Of a stretch of DNA of 64,000 nucleotides, positions 34,452-42,775 are shown in pieces. The notes beneath the pieces are model-generated. The model was not told where the DNA came from and did not search any database. It saw only the letters and a list, made by a program, of their open reading frames with translations. The DNA lies in contig JAUIAT010000009.1 of the NCBI GenBank assembly GCA_030425295.1, positions 1 through 64,000 on the forward strand, given 5' to 3'. How positions within the stretch are numbered: position 1 is the first letter of the stretch; each line of letters starts with the position of its first letter. This DNA is from Gammaproteobacteria bacterium (GTDB taxonomy: Bacteria; Pseudomonadota; Gammaproteobacteria; JAUIAT01). Both the position numbers and the translations under genes were made by a program.

Positions 34452-36221
34452 TTAAGAGCTGCCAAGAAATTCTTGCCAAGCATATATCTCAGACAAACGA
34501 CCACTAGACATTATACTATCCAAATACCACTGCCTTATCGGCACAAAAAAACCAGTTTTTTTGCGCTCCGTTAAATATTTTGGCAAAGATTTAATTTCTT
34601 GTTGTAAAATTTGTTGCTTATTTTTACTTAAAAATGAGGAGATTGGCAACGTTTGTCTTAATAACGGAACATCTAAAAACGGCACTCTAATTTCAACAGA
34701 ATGCGCCATGCCTGCCCAATCTGCATCTCGTAGCAACTGATTTCGCATGTACCATTGCATTTCTAAAGCAGTAATCTTTAACTTAGGACTCTCAATCCCT
34801 TTAACGCTTTTACGTAACTCTTCAAGGGTATCTAGCCCCCTCAAACCCTGGGCAAGCCAGTCCTTATCAAACTTATCTTCCAACTGCCAAGGCATATTTA
34901 ATGCCCGCCTAACAAAATATGCGCCACTTAAATCATTACTATATTCGGCAAAACTGGCATATTTAATAGGCTTTTTGGCTGCAGATAAGGGTAAATGTAG
35001 AATTTTCCTAGAAAGGTTCCCAAGAAATGAAAACTTAGAACTATATTTGTAGATTTTATTCAGCCAAGCAAAATGATCATAACCACCAAGCAATTCATCA
35101 CCGCCTAACCCAGACAAGGCAACTTTGAACCCTGCCTCTCTTGCCATCTGACTAACAAAATAAATATTTAGCCCATCAATTGTAGGTTGATCCATAGCCG
35201 TGAGAAAACTCTCAAAATTATCCATGGCCTTTTGCTTTTCAAACCAAGAAACTTGATGCTTCCAGCCAAATTCATGAGCCATCCTCGATGACATTGGCAC
35301 TTCATCTTTTTCTGTATCTCGATATTCCTCAAAACCTAGAGTCAAAGTATGCAAATCGGTGTCATTGCCAGCCATTAAAGCTAAGGTTGTAGAATCAAGC
35401 CCTGCCGATAAAAAACAAGCAACGGGCACATCAGCTAATAGGTGATGCTGTACAGAATCTTTAAGGGCTGAAGCAAAAGAACCCTGGCTACCTGGATTCC
35501 AACCTTTGCTGGAATGACAATTTTCTAAAGATATTATTTCATCGCGCAAACTAAAGTATGTTTTAATTAAAACCACCCCGCTTGCATCAACCTCAACAAA
35601 GCTACCAGCAGGAAGAGCGAAAATATCCCTATAATATGTATGCGGCTCAGGAACGTGCCCCCAAAGATAGAAACCAATTTCACCTGCAGGACTTTTTTCA
35701 TTGCTAATTTCTTTAGCCTTTAAAAGTGCTTTGACCTGTGATGCAAAATAAAAATTATTAGAGGTTTTTGCATAATAAAGTGGCTTAATCCCAAACTGAT
35801 CACGAGCAAGAAATAATTTATTTTCAAGATTATCCCAAATTGCGATAGCGAACATTCCTCGCAATTCATTTAACATTGCTGAGCCTTTAAGAGCATACAT
35901 TTGCAGGACCACCTCTGTATCTGAGTGAGTCCTAAATTTAACGCCCGAATCTTTTAGTGAATCTCGCAGCTCATGGTGATTATAGATTTCACCATTAAAG
36001 ACAAGCACAAAGCGCCCATCGTGAGAAAGCATTGGCTGATTAGCAGAGTCTGACAAATCAGTTATGCTAAGTCGACGATGACCCAGGGCAATTGTGTTAC
36101 CCTCATTAAACCAAATACCTGAAGCATCAGGGCCTCGGGCAGCCATCATATCTCGAATGGCAATCAACTCACCCTGATCTATTGATGTTTTATTACTATA
36201 TATTCCTGCTATTCCACACAT
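34452..36221 (-). CDS. asnB: Asparagine synthase-like glutamine amidotransferase (copy 2), with inserted repeat
   Basis: 589 residues from the ATG at 36221. An in-frame ATG two codons earlier (36227) would put Met-Gly before the catalytic Cys2, so the inner start is chosen: CGIAGIYSN must be exposed. Ntn domain: ARGPDASGI, HRRLSITDL, FNGEIYNH. Synthetase domain: FLSAGLDSTTLAL. Between the domains, residues about 234-244 (CHSSKGWNPGSQ) are encoded by a palindromic repeat (35491-35520), absent from copy 1. First gene of the minus-strand surface cluster. Confidence 0.87.
   Translation of the reverse strand: MCGIAGIYSNKTSIDQGELIAIRDMMAARGPDASGIWFNEGNTIALGHRRLSITDLSDSANQPMLSHDGRFVLVFNGEIYNHHELRDSLKDSGVKFRTHSDTEVVLQMYALKGSAMLNELRGMFAIAIWDNLENKLFLARDQFGIKPLYYAKTSNNFYFASQVKALLKAKEISNEKSPAGEIGFYLWGHVPEPHTYYRDIFALPAGSFVEVDASGVVLIKTYFSLRDEIISLENCHSSKGWNPGSQGSFASALKDSVQHHLLADVPVACFLSAGLDSTTLALMAGNDTDLHTLTLGFEEYRDTEKDEVPMSSRMAHEFGWKHQVSWFEKQKAMDNFESFLTAMDQPTIDGLNIYFVSQMAREAGFKVALSGLGGDELLGGYDHFAWLNKIYKYSSKFSFLGNLSRKILHLPLSAAKKPIKYASFAEYSNDLSGAYFVRRALNMPWQLEDKFDKDWLAQGLRGLDTLEELRKSVKGIESPKLKITALEMQWYMRNQLLRDADWAGMAHSVEIRVPFLDVPLLRQTLPISSFLSKNKQQILQQEIKSLPKYLTERKKTGFFVPIRQWYLDSIMSSGRLSEIYAWQEFLGSS
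35491..35520. repeat. Palindromic repeat inside asnB copy 2
   Basis: On the coding strand it starts TTGTCATTCCAGCAAAGGTT and ends GGAATCCAGG; ATTCCA and TGGAAT form the hairpin arms. It is the same kind of word as the widespread VIPAKAGIQ repeats, read in another frame here. It keeps the frame and lies in the linker between the amidotransferase and synthetase domains. Confidence 0.75.
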
Positions 36222-36347
36222 GCCCATTCATTACCTAGCTTCCAAACAAAACTCTTAAAATTAATATGGTTAGTGTTTGCATTCTATAGTAAAATTTGTT
36301 AAAAATGCATCTCTTACAAAAATTTTATTAGTTATAGGATTAAAACC

Positions 36348-36593
36348 ATGTCACAAGTTTGCGACGTAACAGGCGTTAAACCACAATCAGGCAATAACGT
36401 GTCACACTCAAACCGCAAAACACGTCGTCGTTTCATGCCTAATCTGCATGTACGTAAGTTTTGGGTTGAAAGCGAAAATCGTTTTGTAAAGCTTCGCGTC
36501 TCTCGTAAAGGTCTACGCATGATCGATAAATACGGCATTGAAGCAATCTTAGAAAAGATTAAAGCTGAAAAGCAACAACAAGCTGAGGGCTAA
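36348..36593 (+). CDS. rpmB: 50S ribosomal protein L28
   Basis: 81 residues: [33 protein letters not shown] and [18 protein letters not shown] are canonical L28. The Cys in CDVTG is kept but the matching pair for a zinc site is not, as in proteobacteria. Followed after 3 bases by rpmG, the normal order. Confidence 0.97.
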   Translation: MSQVCDVTGVKPQSGNNVSHSNRKTRRRFMPNLHVRKFWVESENRFVKLRVSRKGLRMIDKYGIEAILEKIKAEKQQQAEG

Positions 36594-36596
36594 ACC

Positions 36597-36749
36597 ATGC
36601 GAGTTAAAGTTAGACTAGTGTCTGAAGAAAAAACCGGAACTATTTACTACACAACAGTACCTAAACAGCAAGAAAACAAACTTCGTGTCAGAAAGTTTGA
36701 TCGAAAGCTTGGTAGACATGCCTGGTTCAAACAAGAAAAAATGAAATAA
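36597..36749 (+). CDS. rpmG: 50S ribosomal protein L33
   Basis: 50 residues, too short for many gene finders. Reads MRVKVRLVSEEKTGTIYYTT and then LRVRKFDRKLGRHAWFKQEK. It lacks the four Cys of zinc-binding L33, so it is the zinc-free form of proteobacteria. Spaced 3 bases from rpmB; a terminator hairpin follows. Confidence 0.95.
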   Translation: MRVKVRLVSEEKTGTIYYTTVPKQQENKLRVRKFDRKLGRHAWFKQEKMK

Positions 36750-36779
36750 TGTAATTAGGGTCTATCTTTTAATTACATT

Positions 36780-36833
36780 AACGCCCAGACTAAAGTACAA
36801 TAAAATTTGCACTTAATCTGGGCGTTATTTTAT
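36780..36833 (+). terminator. Terminator of rpmB-rpmG
   Basis: AACGCCCAGA and TCTGGGCGTT form a perfect 10-bp stem around a 27-base loop, followed by ATTTTAT. A smaller pair GTAATTA / TAATTAC lies just before it. Confidence 0.65.
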
Positions 36834-36851
36834 ATAAAAGGAGTTTTAAAA

Positions 36852-37082
36852 ATGAGAATTGATTGGCAACAAATCGATCGCATTGCATCACAACTTGCAT
36901 CACAACTCCCCCCTGGAATGAAGCACCTCAAAGAAGATCTACAAAAAAACTTCCGCAACGTACTCGAAAGCGCACTTAACGAACTCGAGCTAGTAACCAG
37001 AGAAGAATTTGACGCTCAAGTTGCCGTCCTCAAGAGAACCCGCGAAAAACTAGACCAACTAGAAAGAGAGCTTAATCAGTAA
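36852..37082 (+). CDS. ubiK: Ubiquinone biosynthesis accessory factor UbiK
   Basis: 76 residues from the ATG at 36852, with AGGAG upstream; the frame is open further upstream to 36807 but that is the terminator region. Two helices with a coiled-coil C-terminus (TREEFDAQVAVLKRTREKLD QLERELNQ) match UbiK/YqiC (BMFP family). It binds lipids and the UbiJ scaffold to aid aerobic ubiquinone synthesis. Confidence 0.85.
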   Translation: MRIDWQQIDRIASQLASQLPPGMKHLKEDLQKNFRNVLESALNELELVTREEFDAQVAVLKRTREKLDQLERELNQ

Positions 37083-37100
37083 GTTTATCGACTACATTTC

Positions 37101-37229
37101 ATGCACTATATTTACGCTTATCGATTAAGCAAATATGAAAAAATTATGTCTGATCGATTCCATTGGGCTTTTGTGCTTGGATTATTCTTGGCAATAATTG
37201 CTATCATTGCCTCATTTCGCACACGCTAA
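37101..37229 (+). CDS. Possible small single-pass membrane protein
   Basis: 42-codon frame between ubiK and comM; a second in-frame ATG (MSDRFHWAF) gives 27 residues. The C-terminal hydrophobic run FVLGLFLAIIAIIASF is one membrane helix followed by RTR. The stop overlaps the comM stop. No strong ribosome site. It may be real or chance; listed because the hydrophobicity pattern is striking. Confidence 0.3.
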   Translation: MHYIYAYRLSKYEKIMSDRFHWAFVLGLFLAIIAIIASFRTR

Positions 37230-38731
37230 AATTTTCTCCTGTAGCTTAAAGCTTCCCCTAAATGCACCACCTTAATATCCTTACTGCCTGCTAAATCGGC
37301 CACGGTGCGTGAAACCCGCAACATCCGATGATAACCACGAGCAGATAATTTAAGTTTTCTTATTGCCTTATGCACAAACTGTATTTCCGCCTCACCGAGC
37401 TTACAATATCGCTCCAAAGCTTTACCATGTAGCTGCGAATTAATACACCCCTGCCGAGCATGTTGCAACTCATGCACCTGATTAACCTTTTCTTGTAACA
37501 AATTACTTGATACATCTTGATTGGGAATGGTTTCACAACCTGTTAATACCTCCAAGGATGGCCTTCCAATAACCAAATGCAAATCAAATCTATCAAGCAT
37601 TGGTCCTGAAATTTTATTTTGATAGCGTTGAATTTGTTCAGATGTACATCGACATTCAATTTCCTTATCACCATAAAACCCACATGGACATGGATTCATT
37701 GCCGCAATACACTGAAACTTAGCTGGAAAAGTGAATTGATAATTTGCTCTAGAAATGGTTACCTCACCACTTTCCATTGGTTCCCGCAAGGCCTCTAAAA
37801 CAGATCGATTAAATTCAGGCAACTCATCTAAAAACAAGACACCATGATGAGAAAGCGATATCTCACCAGGCTTAGGTGGACTACCGCCCCCGACTAGCGC
37901 CACACTTGATGCACTGTGATGCGGCAAGCGAAACGGACGATTCAGCCAGGTTTTTCTGCAAAATTTTCTCCCAGATAGTGAACCAATTGCAGCCTGAGCT
38001 ATTCCTTCTTTTTCTGTCATCTGCGGCAAAATAGTTGGGAGCCTTGATGCTAACATAGATTTACCACTTCCCGGCGGTCCTGACATTAATAAACTATGCT
38101 CCCCACTTGCTGTAATTTCCAAAACTCTCTTTGCTTGGTCTTGCCCCTTAATGTCAGAAACATCTATGGAATAATTACTTTGCACCAATCTATCTTTGAG
38201 CACATGCGGCTCGATTAATTGTTCCCCCATGATATGTGCGCAAATATCAATTAAATTACTCGCACCATAAACTTCCAAGTTATTGAGCAAAGCAGCTTCA
38301 TCTACATTTTCCGATGAGACACCAATTGCCCTCCCAGCCTCTAAAGTTTTCATGGCAAAAGGCAATATTCCACCAACTGGACGCAGCCCTCCAGACAAAG
38401 ACAACTCTCCAGCCCACTCATATTGCAATATTTTTTTCTGGTCAATTTGCCCGGAAGCAGCCAAAACGCTTAAAGCAATTGGCAAATCAAATCTGCTTCC
38501 AGATTTTGGCAGATCGGCAGGAGCTAAATTCACTACAATTTTGCGCCGCGGAAACTCAAAATACGTATGCTGAATTGCACTTTTAACACGATCTCTACTT
38601 TCCCTGACTGCCGTTTCAGGCATACCAACTATTGCAAAACTAGGAATGCCACCCGAGATATGCGTTTCAATTGTTACCAATGGCGCCTCTATTCCATGCG
38701 CAGCTCGGCTGTATGCAATCGCCAATGCCAT
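37226..38731 (-). CDS. comM: ComM/YifB Mg-chelatase-like AAA ATPase
   Basis: 501 residues. N-terminal ChlI-like domain (VTIETHISGGIPSFAIVGMP; VVNLAPADLPKSGSRFDLPI), AAA domain with Walker A MSGPPGSGKSMLA and Walker B FLDELPEF, then CPCGFYGD with a Cys cluster and the C-terminal domain. In Vibrio, ComM drives branch migration during natural transformation. That fits a genome that also has type IV pilus genes. Confidence 0.93.
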   Translation of the reverse strand: MALAIAYSRAAHGIEAPLVTIETHISGGIPSFAIVGMPETAVRESRDRVKSAIQHTYFEFPRRKIVVNLAPADLPKSGSRFDLPIALSVLAASGQIDQKKILQYEWAGELSLSGGLRPVGGILPFAMKTLEAGRAIGVSSENVDEAALLNNLEVYGASNLIDICAHIMGEQLIEPHVLKDRLVQSNYSIDVSDIKGQDQAKRVLEITASGEHSLLMSGPPGSGKSMLASRLPTILPQMTEKEGIAQAAIGSLSGRKFCRKTWLNRPFRLPHHSASSVALVGGGSPPKPGEISLSHHGVLFLDELPEFNRSVLEALREPMESGEVTISRANYQFTFPAKFQCIAAMNPCPCGFYGDKEIECRCTSEQIQRYQNKISGPMLDRFDLHLVIGRPSLEVLTGCETIPNQDVSSNLLQEKVNQVHELQHARQGCINSQLHGKALERYCKLGEAEIQFVHKAIRKLKLSARGYHRMLRVSRTVADLAGSKDIKVVHLGEALSYRRKF

Positions 38732-38862
38732 TTGCTACCTCTTATTTATATTACTTACTGAGAACGATATTAATTAATTGCACCTCTAAAACAATACCGT
38801 ACTTGCACCACACATACTTATCTCGATAAAATACGACCAACAACTAAACATCTGGACTTAAC

Positions 38863-40368
38863 ATGAAAAAAACAGCAATAACCCCAACCAGAACCGAAAA
38901 TTACCCTGAGTGGTACCAACAAGTTATTCAAGCCGCTGATTTAGCAGAAAGCTCACCTACCCGCGGCTGCATGGTAATTAAACCTTGGGGATATGCTATA
39001 TGGGAAAACATACAGCAAGACTTAGATCGCAGATTCAAAGAAACTGGACATGTTAATGCCTACTTTCCATTATTGACACCACTTAGCCATTTTGAAAAAG
39101 AAGCCGAACATGTAGAAGGCTTTGCTAAAGAGTGTGCTGTTGTCACTCACTCACGCCTCAAAGAAGTTGAAGGCGGCCTGGAGCCTGATGGCAAGCTTGA
39201 AGAGCCCCTAGTAGTTCGCCCGACAAGCGAAACAATGTTCGGTGCAATGTATTCAAAATGGATTCAATCTTATCGCGATTTGCCCCTTTTAATTAATCAG
39301 TGGGCGAATGTGATGCGATGGGAAATGCGTACTCGTTTATTTTTAAGAACAGCTGAGTTTTTATGGCAAGAAGGTCACACAGCCCACGCAACAAAAGAAG
39401 AGGCGATCTCAGAAACCAAGCAAATGCTTGATGTATATGCCGACTTCGCTGAAAGCATATTGGCAATACCTGTCGTTAAAGGTGAAAAACCTTGCATGGA
39501 GCGATTCCCTGGAGCGGTGAGCACTTATTGTATTGAAGCCATAATGCAAGATGGCAAAGCACTACAGGCTGGAACCTCACACTTTTTGGGCCAAAATTTT
39601 GCGAAGGCCTCAGAAATTCGATTCTTAAGTAAAGAAGGAACACAAGAATACGCTTGGACGACTTCTTGGGGTGTTTCAACTCGCCTAATTGGTGGATTAA
39701 TTATGACTCACAGCGATGATGATGGCTTAGTTATTCCACCAAAAGTCGCACCTCAACATATTATAATCCTTCCAATTTACCGAAATAATGACGAGCGCGA
39801 CAAAGTTTTAGATTATTGCAAAAGACTTAAAGAAAAACTTCAAAAAACTCAATTTAATAACCAGCCAATCCGAGTACAGATTGATGATAGAGATCTTCGC
39901 GGGGGAGAAAAAACGTGGCAATGGATTAAAAAAGGTGCGCCTATCCGCGTTGAGGTCGGCCCTAGAGATATTGAGAAGAACTCTGTTTTCGTAGGCAGGC
40001 GTGACAAAGCACCAAAAGACAAGCTAAGCTATGAATTTGATAATTTCACCGACAAAGCTAGCGCAATACTTGAGGAAATTCAAAACAACTTATTCAAAAA
40101 AGCTATAGATTTTCGCAAAAATAACAGCCACAAAGCAGACAGTTTTGACGAATTTAAGGCTATTTTCACAAGAAATAACGACAAATACCCGCAAATTCAA
40201 GGGGGCTTCGTTGAGTGCTTTGCAATTGACTCAACTGAAATCGAAGAATACATTAAACCGCTTAAAGTTACAGCGCGCTGTATCATTCTAGATCAAAAAG
40301 AAACCGGCAAATGTATATTCACAGGCAAAGAAGGCGCGGTAAAAATGATTTTTGCCAAGTCTTACTAG
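38863..40368 (+). CDS. proS: Prolyl-tRNA synthetase, short archaeal/eukaryotic type (ProS type 3)
   Basis: 501 residues, clearly the type 3 form: NYPEWYQQVIQAADLAESSP start, GCMVIKPWGYAIWE, LVVRPTSETMFGAMY, and a C-terminal zinc-domain-like extension ending KSY. It lacks the large editing (INS) insertion of the usual gammaproteobacterial enzyme of about 570 residues. So it is likely a horizontally acquired replacement unless a type 1 gene exists elsewhere. The gene stops right before a dispersed CTGTTGACC repeat word. Confidence 0.93.
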   Translation: MKKTAITPTRTENYPEWYQQVIQAADLAESSPTRGCMVIKPWGYAIWENIQQDLDRRFKETGHVNAYFPLLTPLSHFEKEAEHVEGFAKECAVVTHSRLKEVEGGLEPDGKLEEPLVVRPTSETMFGAMYSKWIQSYRDLPLLINQWANVMRWEMRTRLFLRTAEFLWQEGHTAHATKEEAISETKQMLDVYADFAESILAIPVVKGEKPCMERFPGAVSTYCIEAIMQDGKALQAGTSHFLGQNFAKASEIRFLSKEGTQEYAWTTSWGVSTRLIGGLIMTHSDDDGLVIPPKVAPQHIIILPIYRNNDERDKVLDYCKRLKEKLQKTQFNNQPIRVQIDDRDLRGGEKTWQWIKKGAPIRVEVGPRDIEKNSVFVGRRDKAPKDKLSYEFDNFTDKASAILEEIQNNLFKKAIDFRKNNSHKADSFDEFKAIFTRNNDKYPQIQGGFVECFAIDSTEIEEYIKPLKVTARCIILDQKETGKCIFTGKEGAVKMIFAKSY

Positions 40369-40417
40369 GGCCTGTTGACCACTGACATAACAACACTTAA
40401 ACCGTGAACAAATATCC

Positions 40418-40440
40418 GTCCCGCGAACTAAAAGCGGGAC
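40418..40440. terminator. Hairpin between convergent proS and pabB
   Basis: GTCCCGC and GCGGGAC form a perfect 7-bp stem around 9 bases. It lies 50 bases after the proS stop and 4 bases from the pabB stop. Probably a decayed member of the gcggga palindrome family used as a transcription end. Confidence 0.5.
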
Positions 40441-40443
40441 ACG

Positions 40444-41901
40444 CTACCCATTAAGCAAGACCTCCCTCAGTGCCTTAGCCTTATCAAAAGTCTCCTGATA
40501 CTCTTCACCAGGATCAGAATCAAGAACAACCGCACCTCCAGCCTGAAAAGTAACATCATCGCCTTTAATGCAAAACGTACGAATCACAATTGAAGTATCC
40601 ATCGCGCCATCAAAACCTATATAACCAATACTTCCGCAATACGGGCCGCGCCTTGTTGGCTCAAGCTCCTCAATTATTTCCATTGCACGGACCTTTGGCG
40701 CTCCGGTAATTGACCCTCCAGGGAAACAAGCTCTCAACAAATCTAGCGAAGTTTTGCCAGGCATTAACTCACCCAAAACAACAGAAACGAGATGATGCAC
40801 AGTCTCAAAACTCTCTAAACCACAAAGCTGCGGCACCTTCACAGAATTAGGACTACAAACTTTAGACAAATCATTACGCATCAAATCGACGATCATATTA
40901 TTTTCGGCGTGGTCTTTTTCGCTTGCAATTAGCTCCTCAGCATATTTTTTATCCTGAACTACGTCTTTGCTTCTTGGACGTGTCCCTTTAATTGGGCGAG
41001 TCTCAACCTTTCCATTCTGACACAGCAAAAATCGCTCTGGAGATGCAGACGCAATTACCAAGTCACCAAATTTCATATATGCGGCAAATGGCGCAGAATT
41101 ATGTCGCCTAAGATCTTTATACAGCTCAAAAGTATCAATTCCTTTGGGTAAAATTGCTCGGAACCTCTGGGAAATATTCGCCTCAAAAATATCGCCAGCC
41201 AAAATGTACTCAATAGTTTTTTGCACCTTTTCTTGATAGTTTTGCGGAGTGAAATTACTTGAAATATGCATAGGAGCCGGATCCCTTGTCTGCGCTCGGG
41301 ATGACATATGTGTTGTTACCCCAAGAGAATCACCTATCCTCCCGAGAGCCCCATTTGTCATCCCGAGCGCAGCCGAGGGATCCGAACAACCCACACCATC
41401 AAGAAGCCAATCTAACCGCTCCTGCGCCCTTTCATCACACTGAGAACAATCAATAGAATGACCAGTGGATACTGCCCAAGCCTGCTCTTTCAAATGATCA
41501 AAAGACAATACCAAGTCATACAAGCCCAAAATAGCGAGCGGCCACCCGAAGTCATCAACAGATTTTGTTTCAATTTTTTCAAGCTGCCTAAATAAATCAT
41601 AAGAAAAATACCCCATCAAACCACCTTGAAATGGGGGCAATTCCGAATTAGGTGATTGACAAAAATTACTTATTAGACTTTTTAGAAAACCAAAAAGATC
41701 ACCAGAATCAACTCTCTCCCCAAGCCACTCAACCGAACCCTCTCTAGCTTTAAGCACAGCGAGAGGATCAACCCCAATAAAGCTATATCGCCCCACATGC
41801 TCATGAAATCGCGCACTATCTAGCCAAACAGTTTTTTCAATAGATGGCAACTTGTCAATGTATTTAGCAGGATCGGTATAGGGGATAGGTGTAATCTTCA
41901 T
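40444..41901 (-). CDS. pabB: Aminodeoxychorismate synthase component I PabB, with inserted repeat
   Basis: 485 residues of the chorismate-binding family. AGDIFEANISQRF, VETRPIKGTRPRSK, SEKDHAENNMIVDLMRNDL, GSITGAPKVRAMEIIEELEP and GSIGYIGFDG are the conserved blocks. The Lys of PIKGT (TrpE has Ala) marks PabB. Forms aminodeoxychorismate for folate synthesis with PabA, which is not in the window. Residues about 173-208 (GCSDPSAALG ... SRAQTRDPAP) are encoded by a palindromic element and interrupt the spacer between the N-terminal domain and the AGDIF block. Confidence 0.88.
   Translation of the reverse strand: MKITPIPYTDPAKYIDKLPSIEKTVWLDSARFHEHVGRYSFIGVDPLAVLKAREGSVEWLGERVDSGDLFGFLKSLISNFCQSPNSELPPFQGGLMGYFSYDLFRQLEKIETKSVDDFGWPLAILGLYDLVLSFDHLKEQAWAVSTGHSIDCSQCDERAQERLDWLLDGVGCSDPSAALGMTNGALGRIGDSLGVTTHMSSRAQTRDPAPMHISSNFTPQNYQEKVQKTIEYILAGDIFEANISQRFRAILPKGIDTFELYKDLRRHNSAPFAAYMKFGDLVIASASPERFLLCQNGKVETRPIKGTRPRSKDVVQDKKYAEELIASEKDHAENNMIVDLMRNDLSKVCSPNSVKVPQLCGLESFETVHHLVSVVLGELMPGKTSLDLLRACFPGGSITGAPKVRAMEIIEELEPTRRGPYCGSIGYIGFDGAMDTSIVIRTFCIKGDDVTFQAGGAVVLDSDPGEEYQETFDKAKALREVLLNG
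41279..41384. repeat. Palindromic element inserted in frame in pabB
   Basis: GGATCCCTTGTCTGCGCTCG continuing to GGGATGACA at one end, TGTCATCCCGAGCGCAG then CCGAGGGATCC at the other, about 40 bases apart: an inverted repeat with 2-3 mismatches. Similar GGATCC...GGGATGACA ends occur at the mnmA and 45507 copies, but here the core is GAGCGCAG rather than CGCGGCTTGA. Confidence 0.85.
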
Positions 41902-42085
41902 TTTTATTCAAAGCTCAAGAAATTGAACAGCAATTATAATCTCAGGCTTAGACCTCAGTCCACAAGCGTCCTTGCAAATAATTAATAAAAAGGAGAAAAT
42001 ATTCACACTCGCCCCTTTAGCCTGACCTCTGCTAAGTCGAATAGGTCAAGACAAGGGGGTAAATATAATAATCACGAGGTAAATT

Positions 42086-42412
<327 letters not shown>

Positions 42413-42421
42413 ATTTACAAA

Positions 42422-42441
42422 GTCCCCGCCCTGCCGGGGAC
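42422..42441 (+). terminator. Hairpin after trxA
   Basis: GTCCCCG and CGGGGAC form a 7-bp stem around 6 bases, 10 bases past the stop. The T-run is missing, so termination strength is uncertain. Confidence 0.5.
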
Positions 42442-42451
42442 GACCTTCACC

Positions 42452-42477
42452 AAGGGTAAACGCACCTAACTTTATAC
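42452..42477 (-). repeat. TGCGTTTACCC repeat, inverted copy
   Basis: Reads GGGTAAACGCACCTAACTTT on the plus strand, the near complement of the word at 42634 and 44071. Confidence 0.6.
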
Positions 42478-42633
42478 AGTTAACTTCTTGATTATAGTCA
42501 TTATTTTTAACCAAAAGTTTTGCACCCAGTTATAATAAGCCAAAGCGTTATCCTGGCCTTCGCTATGATGACGCAGCTTTTGTGGTCTGTAGTGACTCGA
42601 CAGATCGCCTCAAAAAACTATTCTTCAACCTTA

Positions 42634-42661
42634 TTGTATAAATTCAGATGCGTTTACCCTG
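42634..42661 (+). repeat. TGCGTTTACCC repeat, copy left of the repeat-protein gene
   Basis: TTGTATAAATTCAGATGCGT then TTACCCTG; matches the copy at 44071-44098 in 25 of 28 positions. Together they bracket the gene at 42776. Confidence 0.7.
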
Positions 42662-42775
42662 AATACCAATAAGACTTTTGAACAGTGGAGTGCTATTCTA
42701 GATATGATAGTTAATCACTCTCAAAGTTTTAAATAAATGGATATAGACTATGGATAAAAATATGGAAAAAGAAAA

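Larger units (their letters stand above)
42413..42775. other. 363-bp gap between trxA and the repeat-protein gene
   Basis: Contains the trxA hairpin, an inverted copy (42452-42477) and a direct copy (42634-42661) of the TGCGTTTACCC repeat, and a 15-codon frame at 42750 starting MDKNMEKEK. That start is out of frame with the following gene and may be its displaced beginning. Confidence 0.45.
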
